From the NCBI GenBank assembly GCA_030248225.1, contig JASANE010000493.1:147277-211276 (forward strand): DNA of 64,000 bases, in the 5' to 3' direction. Below are positions 1-12,039 of the stretch, piece by piece; the first letter of the stretch is position 1; every line of letters starts with the position of its first letter. The notes under the pieces were generated by a model that saw only the letters and a program-made list of their open reading frames with translations, ran no database searches and was not told the origin of the DNA. A program made the translations under genes and the position numbers. Source of the DNA: Trileptium ribeirensis (taxonomy: Eukaryota; Nematoda; Enoplea; Enoplida; Thoracostomopsidae).

Positions 1-600
1 TTTGCTGGACCCATTGAAAAAATACCCTAGTTGCGCCATCATAATTCTACATGTACAAAGTCAGACAGTATAACGTCAGCTTTACATTGTACTACCGATT
101 AAAAAAACTAAATGAAACACATATCACTGCAGCTTAAGTAACGTTTGAATAGCTCGCTACTGCTTTGAAATTAGATTTTTCAAAGGTTTACCTAAATTAT
201 ACTAAATTTCAATTACCCGATCTGAAGCTTGCGGACGCGATGTTGCTTGCTCAATAATCGATTGTGTTGGGTCATCTGGATGCGAATAGATTTTTGGCAG
301 CGCACGTTTGCCTGCAGCTATAAATTTAAAACAATGTATATTATACAGAATATATATAAATAATCATGACTGTAGATCATTTAAGCATATATCCAATAAT
401 AATTGAATATAGAATGTATAATAATACAGCACTATGCAGTACATTAAGGTTAAATTTAATACAAGATAATATCTGTATTTTTATTTATTGAAACACAGCT
501 AGCATAATTTCCTCTATTAGCGTCTAATTGGGAAAATTCTTTTCTCTGTCTGTTCGTCGTATTCTAACGTCTCACTACGCTAGAGTAAATAGCGTAGTTC
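1..600. other. no gene seen
   Basis: AT-rich sequence without a supported ORF or repeat. Confidence 0.4.
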
Positions 601-607
601 AGCGCAA

Positions 608-820
608 GTTAACAGTGCCTGTGGTGTAGTGCTAGGGCACTAGTCTTGCAAGCTAGAAGGTCAGGTTCAAATGTCGGCTGGTCCAAAGTTTAATCTCTCG
701 TGGATCTTTTCACTTCGTCGCGTTAGTATAACACGTGCATGAGCGCCAATCCTATGATTTGTAATATTTTTGCACCAATGTGTTGGCTTCCTGATAGCAC
801 TTCATACTAATAAAATCTAT
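608..820 (+). repeat. tRNA-derived SINE candidate
   Basis: Positions 614-684 look like a tRNA: an A-box-like TGGTGTAGTGCTAGG at 622-636, an anticodon arm with loop CTTGCAA (anticodon TGC, alanine-like), and a B-box-like GGTTCAAATGT at 664-674. The acceptor stem does not pair properly, so this is not a working tRNA. The tail runs on through unrelated AT-rich sequence to about 820, as in a SINE. Confidence 0.5.
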
Positions 821-1027
821 TACGCAGCGCCTAGATGTTCTATTACGCCTACTGTAGAGTAAAACGCCATATTATAGCGTTTTTACCAGAGTTTACAATG
901 TTTGTGTAACAAGGGACATGTTGTCGGTTATGTCCTTATGACATGACAAACACAACTGCAAAACAAGCACGTATGTTGCCGCTCACGCCCTTTTATATTA
1001 AGTGTAGGGCATGACTCGATAATTATT

Positions 1028-1655
1028 GAACGTGCGGTGCTTTTCCACTATACTCCCAGCCCGCGTTTGTCCCAAAATGGTCAGATTCTGGAAAATTTGG
1101 TATTTTTGTGATCCTCGAGACGTCCCCTGATCATTTCGACCAAAAAATTGAATTTTTAAAATTTTCGATTTTTTGGGTCCCAAGGGTCCCCTTGGGAACC
1201 CAAAAATTTTTTTTCTTAAAAATGAGATTTTTACTTACCATTTAACGCGGCTTGACGAGCTGAATCGAATGATAATATTTTTAACGGGATCCAATTACGA
1301 ATCCTAAGTTATGTTAAAAAACTGTTCAATTGCTGACCTCTCAGCCTCCGATATTTTTGGCCACAACTAACGATCCAGTAACTGGATTCCGTTAAAAATA
1401 TTATCATTCAATTCAGCGCGTCAAGTCGCGTCAAATGGTAGGTAAAAATCTAACTTTTAAGAAAAAAATTTTGGGTTCCCAAGGGGGGACCCTCGAGACC
1501 CAAAAAACCGAAAATTTTAAAAATTCAATTTTTTGGTCTAAATGATCAGGGGAGATCTTGAGGATCACAAAAATACCAAAATTTACAGAATCTGACTATT
1601 TTTGGGCAAATACGTGCTGGGGGGAATATGGAAACGAACCGAACGTCCTAAAAAA
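1028..1655. mobile_element. foldback-type DNA element with long inverted arms
   Basis: The left arm (about 1028-1300) is repeated in inverted orientation at about 1381-1655. Matching blocks include TCAGATTCTG..TTTTGTGATCCTC, CCAAAAAATTGAATTTTTAA, and TTGGGAACCCAAAA. The central 80 bp are unique. No coding capacity is seen; the single ORF reading through one arm is a by-product of the repeat. Confidence 0.7.
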
Positions 1656-1926
1656 TTTTAACTCCAACTAGCCACCCCTTTGTGGTGTCTTCGGCTAAAT
1701 GCACCTCAAAACTTCATAGAAGCACGTGTGACAATAACGTTGCCCAGCAACTGATATTGGTCCTTTTAAAGCACGGTTGTATAACATCATTTTTGTGCTA
1801 TAAGAATTGTTTTCGGCAAGATTCATATTATGTTTTCTTCTTTATTTTTAAATAGAGAAATAGTTTAGTACTAAAACGTATTAACGATACTGACTAATAA
1901 AATAATTTCTTAGTACGGATTAGCGA

Positions 1927-4900
1927 ATGGCGTATGCCGAATTAGTTTGGGCTCGTCAAAAAGGGTATTCATTTTGGCCCGCTATTAGTATGAACCCATA
2001 TGAAAGACAGCTTATTTAAAAACGGGAGTTCGCAATGTAATGCTATCCGTCGAAGAACAAGCAAATTTTTACAGCGATAAGTATTCCGCAGACATTCCAG
2101 TAATCACTTCTTTGCTAAATTCGCCGGAAACACTGATAATTTCATTGCAGAACGTGAACATCGCGTACAACTACACAATGTAGGAGAAATCGAATCAGAT
2201 CCTGAATCTGAGCCCGAATGCCCGTCTGTTGTTGACTTTATTCCCGAAAAAGAAAGCGGTGATAGCGAAGATACGTCGGAAGTCAGCAGCAGTAATGACA
2301 ATGTGGAAACTATAAAATGTCCAGTCTCCAGTCGTGTCCATACCCCAGTCCCTACTGGCAATGCAAGTCATATTGATGCTATCATGAAAACAGACGAGTG
2401 TTATTGCGGCGGTAACTACCAAAAATTACCGGGTCTTTTCGGTTATCCCACTTCCCAGCCGAAATTTCTCCAATTTTGAAGGTACAGATAAAATTTTGGT
2501 ACCAATCGATTCAGCTTAATGAGCTGGTTCAGAAATTATCCATTTTACCCACATCCCTGACAATTTTTTTTCGATTTTTAGAGGTCCCAGTGGTACCTTT
2601 TTTCGGAATATGGTCATATTGGGTCAGTTCGACTCGGCTTGATGAGTCATATCAATTGGTGTCTAATTTATTGAAATCTACCCTACCGTTAGAAATTTAT
2701 GAGGGCCAATGCAACCCTGAGAGGCAGAAATAAAATGCAAGCCATAGGTATTCTAGGCATACTAAGCCTAAGCCTTAGTCTTAGCCTAAGCTAAGGTCTT
2801 TATACGAGACATACACTAAGCCTAATCCTAAGTCGAGGGGCTGCCGTCCCCCGAACCCCAGCTCTAAGCTGTTCTTTTTTCTAACGTTATAACGCACGGC
2901 TCATCAGGGTTACTTGGACCCTAATAACTTTGTAAGGGTGGTGTATATTGCAATAAATTACACACCAGTCGATTTGTCTCATCAATCCCAGTCTAATGGT
3001 GCTCATATGACCATATTCCGAAGAAAAAATGTTTGGGTTCCCAACGGAGGACCATTGGGACCTCAAAAAATCGAAAAAAAATTGTCAGGAATGAGGGTAA
3101 AATGGATATTTTCTGAGCCAGCTCATCCAGCTGAATCGATTGGTACCAAAATTTTATCTGTACTTTTAAAATTGACGAAATTCCAGCTGGAGGATAACCG
3201 GAAAGACCCAAATTACCTTACCAACGGTGAATAGTCAGTCACGCTTTAAAAAATACCGGACAAGCCTATATACGACGAAAACTGGAAAAGTCATTGCAGC
3301 GGCCGAATGTACAAAGGTTAGATGTAAATGCGACTCGAACGCGTGTAGCAAAACCAGCGAAGAACAACGTCATACTGTTTTCGCCACGCTTTGAGGACAT
3401 GATATGGGTTACAACTCAGGTCGTTTTCAGCAGCAACAAAACTAAATTTATATTTCGGCACTACGAAAAAAACAGGCGATAGTTGCACAGGCATACGTGA
3501 CACAACACGGAAGAAAAACCGAAACGAAACCATGACCTATTCCTAACTATTGATTGACACAAAACAAAGGTGTGCACGCAGATACTTTGCGGAACATTAG
3601 GCATAACTGTCAACAGGGTAACCCGTCTTATCAATCGCCAAGATGTCTGAAATAATATCCCGCGTACTGACCTCTACGGAAAAAACATGTTCTTTTAAAA
3701 TTGCCGACCAATAGTTGATGACCTTAGAATTTTTCAAGTGTCTTCTAGGAAATCACATTACCGCCGTAGCGACAGTTCGCGTCGCTGTCTGCAGCCCGAG
3801 TTGCGCACTCAATTATTGTACAGCGATTATCTTAGAACTCGCGAAAATCCGCTGAAATACTGGAATAATTTTGACATATGGCAGAATGATTTTAATTATT
3901 CATTCTCCGCCCTCCCCCTCCCCTAGAAACGACGTTTGCGAATCTTGTCACGATTACGAGCTCCTTCCTGCAACCGTGAAGCTCGAAAGAAGCGATGGAC
4001 AACCCTCCTATTTGCGACGAATGCAGCAAGCATTCGACAGCAAAGTAAAGGATGGACAGCTTGTTGAATCCGACAGAGACATAATATGTGCAACCTTCGA
4101 TATGCAGAAGGTGCTTGTCACCCCGTCTACCACCGTGAACAACATCAATTACCCAAGAAAACTCTCCACATACAATTTTACAATATGAGAGAAGGCCCAG
4201 CATTCATGTGTGCGTCGTTTAGAATAAGTCCCGGGGACGGAAAGGCTCTGCTAAGACCGCCACTGCGATACGGACATGGCTGTTGTCGCTCCGGAAATAA
4301 TTGCAACAAAATGATTCTATGCAGCGATATGGCCACCGGCCAGAACCGTCACAACACAGTGGCAACTATGTTTCTTAATTACTTCGCAACGCAAAATTAT
4401 AGAGCTATTAAGCCAATGGAACACAAGGTGGGTTGATGTTTACAGTTTGATCCCGCTTATGGGGCCCTGTATCGTCAAAAATTTATTAACTACTAAACCG
4501 GCTTATGTTTACCGATTTATGATTTATTTTGTATAGAATTGCTGTAAAATAGCAGTACATCCTTCTGTAGCTTAACGCTGCTTTACCAGTCGTGATTCCG
4601 TATATCGTCAATAAACTATTAGCTGCTGCATTGACTAATATTTATAAATTTTGCAACCAATTATTGGTTTAAAACAGTGTATACAATGCATCCTTTTGTA
4701 GAATAATGCATTTTCTGAAATCCTGTATCGTTAATAAATTATTTATTAGATGTTGTATCGGTTTATGCATCCGTCATGAGAGCTAATTTCTGAACCGTGG
4801 TCGTTAAACAAAATTGTTCGATAACTTGGTGTATGTACATTGATATTTTTCGTATAGCGCATATATTTTGATGTAACTAACATTTAGTCCTGTGATTTCT

Positions 4901-5262
4901 ACTACAAGTTGTACGTTACTGTACGTGTATAATATGTATGATTTGATAAATTTCGAGTCCACTTTTTTGTTTATGGAAAGCGTAGTCCCATATGTAAGTG
5001 GGTAACGTACAATAGCAGAACGCATCAAAGGCAAAGAACAGCAATATACTACACCGGATTGGGTCAAGATCATGACCGAAAGGAACTACATGGTGATCGA
5101 GGCCAAAATCGGGTGTTGGCTAGATTTTCAAGCCCTTGCGGATAAAATCACGAAGAACGGCAATACCACGGATAATTTTTTTAAATTTAACATTTTTTGG
5201 TCATTGGAAAAAGAGAACGTGTTCTTCTATTTTTGTGTGACCAAAATGGCCGTAGCGTTACC
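1927..5262 (+). pseudogene. decayed DUF7869-type transposase-like gene with PWWP-like N-terminus
   Basis: DUF7869 proteins are a large transposon-derived family in invertebrates, thought to be nuclease-like; I recognise this one from memory of the family pattern. 1927-2010 encodes MAYAELVWARQKGYSFWPA, a PWWP-domain-like start. A CYCGG motif is at about 2400. After an inserted element the reading resumes at about 3255 with YTTKTGKVIAAAEC, KCDSNACSKTSEEQRHTVF, then FLTID..TLGITVNRV. 3740-3926 gives RKSHYRRSDSSRR and PELRTQLLYSDYLRTRENP. 3920-4186 gives CESCHDYELL, FDMQKVLVTP and YPRKLSTYNFTI. 4200-4436 carries the GQNRHNTVATMFLNYF motif and ends EHK next to GTGGGT, a possible donor. 5010-5262 carries the C-terminal TPDWVKI block and DFQALADKITKNG. 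Several frameshifts and stops make it non-functional. Whether the PWWP-like start belongs to the same gene is uncertain. Confidence 0.68.
2415..3222. mobile_element. foldback/MITE-type element inserted in the DUF7869 gene
   Basis: Inverted arms at about 2425-2620 and 3035-3220 share GGGTCTTTTCGGTTATCC, AAATTTTATCTGTAC-type and GATTGGTACCAAAATTTT-type blocks. The insertion separates the CYCGG region from the YTTKTGKV region of the surrounding transposase. The inner arm (TGGGACCTCAAAAAATCG) resembles the arm of the 1028-1655 element. Exact ends and target duplication are not clear. Confidence 0.65.
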
Positions 5263-5398
5263 GTCGGTGAGTAATTGCTATCATCTTTAAAGAGTCTCTG
5301 AGAGCTGAATTTGAAACAACGAAATGGTCATTAAGCGCAGAGTATCCATATTCTTTCGCTTCTCCTAGTTTGTGAGTTCCTAATATATGATACACAAC

Positions 5399-5538
5399 AC
5401 ACCAGAAATGACTGTCGCAACTTCAGCGAGCGAGTGGCTCGCTCGATATTTCTAAAAAATAAATTAATAATAAGCCATATTTTAGAGCAAATTTATTTCG
5501 ACCAAGTCGCGAGCGAGCGATAGTCACTTTTGGCGGGT
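5399..5538. mobile_element. small MITE candidate with hairpin
   Basis: Ends ACCAGAAATGACTGTCGC and GCGATAGTCACTTTTGGCGG are imperfect inverted repeats. Inside is a near-perfect GCGAGCGAG-TGG-CTCGCTCG hairpin at 5426-5445. Target duplication is not obvious. Confidence 0.4.
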
Positions 5539-5689
5539 ACTATATAAACATTAGCGGAGAAGTTTTAGCCCAAATAATGAAGAATACAGTGATAAAAAAT
5601 TGCACGTCATAAAAATTTTTAAATTCGGAAAATTAAATTAATGTGCATTTTGAAATAAATAACGAACGAGCATGGATTAGGTTCTAGTA

Positions 5690-5960
5690 TGCCCCAGCCT
5701 TAATTTTGCCAATTTTGAAGACATAGGGATGATTTTAGTACATATGAACCGTTCGATTCAGCTCATCCAGGATACTAATAAATTGTCCGTTTCGGCTATA
5801 TGATACATGGGGAACCGTGGGCACGAACTGATGAGAAGACAAAATTTGTACCTGGGGGCATGAACTGGAAGGTATTTGTGGGAGACCCCTATACCTGCCC
5901 CCTTCCTTTTATTTGGAGTAGCCAGTCCAGTATATAAGTACTGTTACTTTCAATAAATCC
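5690..5960. repeat. fragment related to the foldback arms
   Basis: 5703-5780 (CCAATTTTGAAG, GTTCGATTCAGCTCATCCAG) resembles the arm around 2470-2530 and 3120-3180. No second arm is visible, so this is a solo fragment. Confidence 0.35.
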
Positions 5961-6936
5961 TGCAACCCTGAATTCTTTTATATTCACACCTATACCACTT
6001 CCTTCCTTGCAAATAAACTGAATATGGTAAATTCCAACGAACCAAAGACTCAAAAGCTTCGAAATTTATAAATCACAACGTTCGCGAAAAATTTGAATTT
6101 AGGGGACCATTTTGTACGTGGCAGGCTCTTAGAACTTGCTGAGTGGGATGCATGCCACACAAATACTGCTGTTTTCATCGTATTCAGCAACCCCGAAACC
6201 TCACTCATTCCATACCTTTACGTCTACTATATTGAAAAAATGCATGTGGCGCTTTGTAACTAAAAATGTCGGCGACGTACACGTAATATGTAAATGACAC
6301 TATCCATCAATTAGTATCGATAACGTGGAATTTTGGACAACAAACTCTTGAAACACCCCTAACACAAAGCTATTTGGAAAACTAGATTCAATTACAGATC
6401 AAATCAAAATCTGTAAAAAACCTAAACCAAATTACAAGTTAAGCGTGAAAAAGTCAAAACAAACAGACCAGAGAATTTTTCAACAGTTAAGCGCTACACG
6501 AAATTCTGTTTCATGCCAAATTTTGATGAAATCTTTGTTGAAAATAATTATACATTTTAATTGTAAAAATTCCATTTTATTCATGCCACGGTAAGTACGA
6601 AGGCTATGTTGTTTCATAATTTAGCATAAACGCTGATCAATCGTCACCCATCAAAATCGGTTGACAAAATTAAAACTGATACGTTCGCTGCTGTATAATC
6701 GTATCGATATTGCTTCGAATTTCTACACAGTGCCTTAAATGAAAAAGAACAAGACAAACATCTCATACCTAATATTATAGATGCCGCACTCCGAAGTTTA
6801 GTCAACTTTGATCCAGTTGCCATTCTATAAGTTTCATCTATACAGTAGAAATGATCTAAAACATAATTAGCAAAAATAAGGAGTATTCGAGTAGTTTCCA
6901 ATCCGGTCCATTCCGATCTATTACAACATACGTGTC
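5960..6936. other. no gene seen
   Basis: AT-rich anonymous sequence. The ORF at 6901-6644 has no recognisable motif or splice context. Confidence 0.35.
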
Positions 6937-7777
6937 CAGTGCCGTAGATTTTGTTTAAAATCTGGGGGGTTGATAAGTTTTCGGAAAAAATCTGAATGTT
7001 ATTGGCCTTCAGCTTATCGGAACTTTACACTTTGTAATAGACCTATAGCTAAGGGGGGGGTTGGGGTAGGGGCGAGCGGTGCCTCCGCATGTAACTATCC
7101 TTGTCCCACTGTGAGGGATGGCAGAGTATGAAGAGAATACGCGATGGAGATATGGATCTTATAAATCTCGATCAACTCTTCTAACATACATATGTATAAA
7201 GGTAAATATGTCGATATACATATGTATTTATACTAGGTGGGTTTATTAAGCTATATATATTTATGTTTCTTAAAAAGTTACACTATACCCATATACTTAT
7301 ATAAAAATGAAACTATTAAAAATAGACATAAACAATTAGCATGTTAATCAACGTCTGTAGGAATACGATATGACTGCAATGTATTTTCAAATAAGAGAAC
7401 AGCAAATGAATATTGTGGATTTCGCAGCCCGACTGGTTCCATACCAAAGAGGTGGGATGTTTAAATATCATGTTGGGTACGCAAAACTAGATTTGACGTT
7501 GATACATTTTTTCACGATGCTACCTCTAAAAGCAAAACCAACTTTGCTCTGCCAACCAACGCAGTGTATATTTAGCGTTGGCGACATACTGAATTTTTAG
7601 GAAAAAATACGAGCACTTTGTGACATTCCGCGTTCCGTTAAATAACAAGCAGTCTATAAGTGGCAGATCGAACCTAAATCTTCCGAACAGTGGGGGGTTG
7701 CCATAACGAGCCAACTCTGTTGTCAAAATTATGGGGGAGGGGTTAAAACACCCAACCCCCCTAAATCTACGCCCATG
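6937..7777. mobile_element. hAT-like nonautonomous element candidate
   Basis: The left end CAGTGCCGTAGATTTTG..TCTGGGGGGTTG and the right end CACCCAACCCCCCTAAATCTACGCCCATG are inverted repeats of each other with the CAG.G start usual for hAT. Flanking 8-mers (TACGTGTC and CCAGCGTC) match only partly, so the boundary is approximate. Confidence 0.4.
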
Positions 7778-9100
7778 CCAGCGTCCGATGACGATTGCCC
7801 AGCACCAGATGAGTGGAACAACTAGACCATTGAATCGGAGAAATGGTCGACGTATAACATCATGGAAGCTGGCATCTGACAGCATGCAACATTCAAACAT
7901 ACCCATCATTTTGTCGATCCTGAAAGCCGTGCCCACACAGGCACGGAAGTTTACATGGTGGAATATTAAAATGCGAAACAAGAAACATCTTATTTTTACA
8001 CTATAATTGAATTCATATCTCTGTGGATTTATAAAATGACGCCGTAAGGCAGCAGAAGACCCTTCATCACCAAAAGTTTATTCACAGTTGAAACATTTTA
8101 CTCAAAATTTGACCTCAAATTTTTATGAAAAGTTGAAAGCACTTTTTGCGTTTTTGGTGAATTGCAACGTGCTAATAATGTTCAAATTTTTGTAGCGTAT
8201 CAGCAAACCGGAAACCACCAGATCTAAAAAATTGAACTAAAATTTACGATCCAATGTTTGAAGAATGCCGATTTGCCAGATTTTTCATTACAAACTGCAG
8301 TCACATATTTATCGAATTTTGACCTCAGAATTTGAGCAAAAAGTTTGAACGTGTCAACCCAGATTTGTACTAAACGATATCCTCGCCTTTTGGCCACTGA
8401 AAGAAGCTGATATGTGATTAGAGGCGTGCAAAAGCGATAGGCAGATTAGCAGGCATTCCCACTTTTTACTGACAAACGTGAAAATACTAACTAATGGATT
8501 ACAACAAAATTAATGTAAACGACCGGCCCCCTCCACTTTTGAAGAACTAGCGACGTCTCTGGATGTCATACTGTGTAATTCGCCACAATACGCTAACAAA
8601 AACAGAATTAGCAATTTTTGTTGATATTGTCATTTCAAGATGATTTCCCTGCTAGATTAGAGTGACCTTTTCTTTGCAGGGGTTTCAACTCTACACGGAA
8701 TATCAAGCATCGTGTCCAGAAGCTGCTCTTTATGTTATTTAACATTATAATTACAAAGTATTGTTATCAGGCAATCACATTTCAGCTACTTGTTCAGTTA
8801 GTCAATCACTATGTGCTCAAGTAGCCAATCAAATTCCGGCAGATACCGTAGGCTTTTCATGTAACCACTAGTAACACAAAAGACGTGATTTTCAAAGGGT
8901 AATTGTGTTGTTTCAAAATTTGAGCTCATACTTTTTCAGGTAATACACCTCGACGATGATTGGCAAAATGGATATCCTTGAAAAGTTTGACCAGTGTTCA
9001 CAATGTCAAACTTACGAAAATGCAAAAACTATGCTTTCAAATTTTGATTAAAATTTGAGCAAAAGTTTGAGCGTGAGAAAACGTCTTTAATAATTTCTCA
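7778..9100. repeat. decayed repeat region, no gene
   Basis: Several degenerate copies of a phrase like CAAATTTTGA.CTCAAATTTGAGCAAAAGTTTGA..GTG occur at about 8090-8150, 8315-8355, 8920-8945 and 9030-9085, suggesting an old internally repeated element. No coding sequence is recognisable. Confidence 0.35.
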
Positions 9101-9400
9101 TAATGTACAGATCAATCCAGTTTAACGTAAATACGGTGGGAAAGATTATTATAAAATTATACATCTATCGAAAATATTTTTCGAAAATTTTCGGTAGCAA
9201 AAGGCTGTGTGCAGGGGCGGACCCAGGGGGGGATAGGGGGATATATCCCCCCACCAGAATTTTTTGGAAAAAATTTTTTGGCTTCAAAAAACAAAAAAGG
9301 AGCGAAAAAAAACGAAAAACGTTTTTCATCTTTAATAAAACTTGTTTGTTTTTGATACCCACAGGGATTTTACGTGTGCATATACACATACTTGCGCACG

Positions 9401-9450
9401 TTGCATTCGCTCCAGGTTGTCTGTTGTTGCATTCGCTCCAGGTTGTCTGT
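9401..9450 (+). repeat. 26-bp tandem repeat in the hAT element
   Basis: TTGCATTCGCTCCAGGTTGT plus CTGT... repeats at 9401 and 9427. Confidence 0.7.
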
Positions 9451-9635
9451 TTGTCTGAATGTTTTTGTTTGTAAGTGGGCATTTGTAGCGTTACGCGTTA
9501 TTGGTTCTGTTGTTGTTGGCTTGTCGCACCGCGTGCAGCCACGTAAGCTAGGAGTGGCTGCTGCGTTGAATGTCATAGCTAGGTGTATATTTTGCAGGTT
9601 GGTGAAATAGGGAGCTTTAAGGGTGGGGTTGCCAA

Positions 9636-10006
9636 AAATGTTTTTCAGGACCAAAAAATCGAAAAATAGGGGGTCCCCCTGGCCAAAATTTTTTTGGCAT
9701 AAATACTTCGAAATTTTTTACAGGCTTCGTGTGTACTACCTAAAATAATAAAGTAACTATGATTACTGACTTTGGGCCAAATAAAAGTTTTTCTGTGGCG
9801 CAGTTAGCACTATTTATTTTTCTAAATTAACAGACAATGCTTTAGCAGTGAAATATAAGATATAAGTGTAATATGAAATATAAGTGTTTTGAGTCTGAAA
9901 AGTAAAAATGATTTTCAGGACCAAAAAATCGAAAAATAGGGGGGTCCCCCTGGCCAAATTTTTTTTGTACAAATACTTAGAAATTTTTTGCCCGGTTTTG
10001 TATATT
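9636..10006 (+). repeat. direct duplication of about 100 bp inside the hAT element
   Basis: 9640-9740 and 9910-10006 share CAGGACCAAAAAATCG, AAAAATAGGGGTCCCCC-type and CAAATACTT.GAAATTTTTT blocks, offset 270 bp. Confidence 0.65.
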
Positions 10007-10150
10007 GTATTCGCTGTCTAAAGTATTAAGGTATTAAATTTTGGGACATTTTGGGAGATTTTTCCCGACAAGGTTAGAGTAATACATTTTTCGAATTTGA
10101 GAAATATTGTTTCTACAGTTGAAGTTTCAATATTTTAGTTGTTCTAAAAA

Positions 10151-10765
10151 ATGTCAGAGCCAAAAAAACTAAAAATCAGTGACTATTTTACCGCTCGCGC
10201 ACCCGACAACTCAAGTAGTGAGGCCGGGCCATCAACGTCTAATACTGATGATAATGCTGACAGTAGTAATACAGAACCTCCTCCTTCTACACCTGCCCCT
10301 GCCCTTGCTAGCCGAGAAACCCAACAGCTACAAACAGATGCTGCAGCCAATGGCATCGGGCGTATTTTCAAAAATGGTCGGCGCGACTATGGCTTGCTGT
10401 CAGGTTTAACGGATGATGAAAAACGGCTACTGTTATCTGCCCACCTCAACACGACCTATCACAAATCAGAGCAGACGTCTGCCGACAACTTTTTGATGGC
10501 GTTGCAAAACAGCACTGATATTAGAGCAACACTGGACACAGAACGCCGCAGACACGTCCAAGCCCAACGCGATCGTCTTACGCCAATAATAAAAACTACG
10601 ATTCTGTGCGGGCAATTGGGTATTGCCTATCGTGGCAAACGAGACGACGGTAATATCGATCTCGACTCCCCTTTATGTAGGCTTTATTGCACATGTGAAT
10701 ATATACTACATTATTTTTGTTTTATGTTATTTTTAATAAAAATGTATATATACATTTTATTTTAA
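10151..10765 (+). pseudogene. truncated hAT transposase (ZMYM1/KIAA1586-like N-terminus)
   Basis: The protein starts MSEPKKLKISDYFTARAPD, the usual opening of TTF-zinc-finger hAT transposases, followed by an S/T/P-rich linker. Residues 78-95 read DYGLLSGLTDDEKRLLLSA, and 135-165 include RRRHVQAQRDRL..IIKTTILCGQLGIAYRGKRDDG, which normally lies after the zinc finger. The expected TTF-type zinc finger between these parts is missing. From about residue 178 the reading is non-homologous and ends at TAA. The RNase-H-like catalytic core and dimerisation domain are absent, so it cannot transpose. If made, it could bind partners through the remaining segments; that is inference. Confidence 0.72.
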
Positions 10766-10989
10766 GGGAAAAATTGATTATGTGAGTTCATAGGCAATAT
10801 ATCGTCAATATGATGCAATTACAAGTCTGGAGTCAATCGAACACATATTTCAAACATCAAAAATTTTTGGTATCCCCCCCACCAGAAAATCCTGGGTCCG
10901 CCACTGGCTGTGTGTAATTAAAAAAATTGTCACAACTACGGCCATAATGAACATTTTCTAAACACCTTGTCGAGATGAGTCTACCAAAA

Positions 10990-11165
10990 TTGTCGCTGTA
11001 TCTTTAAAATTGATAATTTTCAGGCTGTGGGTGCAACCATTTTTCAAGCTAATTTTTTTCAAATATTTAAATAGTACATTATGTATGATACATAAACAAA
11101 AAAAATCGAAAAATGTCAAATTCAACCCGTCTGACTTGATGAGCTCAGTCGAATGATTCCAAATA
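10990..11165. repeat. foldback-related fragment
   Basis: 11095-11160 (AAAAATCGAAAAATGTC, TGACTTGATGAGCTCAGTCG) resembles arm sequence near 1240-1270 and 2620-2650. No partner arm seen. Confidence 0.3.
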
Positions 11166-11439
11166 TGTAACGTTGTAACTGTAAAGTATTGTCAATTTCA
11201 CGATGCTTGAACTAAAGGGAAAATACAGAGTCGCAGCTAAATGAAATTATACGACTGTATGATTAGCGCTGTAAATAATTGTCCATCGTTTCTATTGACT
11301 TGTTTGAGGAACATTAGTATTTCTATATATGTACTTTGTTTGTATAAAACTCGAACAGAGAAAGAGACGCAAAAACACTGTTTATGTGATGATGAGTAAA
11401 TTACAAATGGGAGTGCTTTGTGCTTATAAATCCTACACG

Positions 11440-11840
11440 TACAAAGTCCAAGGTCCCACTAGCGATAGCGGGTGCTTCGGGGAGGGAACCTTCGGCCTTC
11501 CCAAGGATGTGGATCAGCCCGTCGGTGGAGCGGAAGGTCGTCCGGAGGCAGGTATAATTATCGAAATTTTTTGGAACTCAAAGGTTTTGTTAATTTTTAA
11601 CAATATTCCGGTTTTTGTCATTTCTCCACCGATTTTTTCGCTTTTCTCAGATTAAATTCCAGTCTCCTTTTTGCCTATATCCCCAATTTTGCCGTGATTT
11701 TGCACGATATCGGCGCTGTGGAAAGGGTCGGACCCTCAGGGTGGCGGAGATTGTATCGAGATACCTCTCAGGGGATCAGCGTTGCTCCGCGACGGAGAAG
11801 GGAGGACCGAGCCTCAAGACGAAAATCCCCTCTCTCCCCT
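11440..11840 (+). other. GC-rich exon-like blocks, unknown
   Basis: Two blocks much richer in GC than their surroundings, 11455-11549 (reads DSGCFGEGTFGLPKDVDQ; followed by GTATAA) and about 11754-11840 (followed by GTAAGC), sit on the plus strand. They could be exons of a transposon or of an unknown gene. Frames across the gap are not fixed. Confidence 0.25.
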
Positions 11841-12039
11841 GTAAGCATGTATGCTTTAAACCGAAACGCGTTACAATCTGTAAACCAGGAAAGGCGCACC
11901 CAGAACTTACCCGGTTCCGTCTCTCTTGTTCACTTTTACTATAATTTTTGTAAACACTACACATAGGAGTTCATGGGTGTCGTCTTATGCGCGAGTAAAC
12001 TTAAAATGACCACGGCAACAATGCTATTTTGTATTTTTC

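Larger units (their letters stand above)
9212..10906 (+). mobile_element. hAT transposon, internally deleted, with perfect 8-bp target duplication
   Basis: The element starts CAGGGGCGGACCCAGG and ends CCTGGGTCCGCCACTG, inverted ends typical of hAT elements. It is flanked by GCTGTGTG at 9204-9211 and again at 10907-10914, a perfect 8-bp duplication of hAT length. It carries a truncated transposase ORF and two internal duplications. 1695 bp is short for an autonomous hAT, so it is a deletion derivative. Confidence 0.9.

Noticed and set aside
614..684. Functional tRNA-Ala
   Set aside because: The anticodon arm and boxes are present but the acceptor stem does not pair and the B box is mutated; better read as a SINE head.
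10183..10409. ORFs overlapping the hAT transposase in other frames
   Set aside because: Shadows of the transposase N-terminus.
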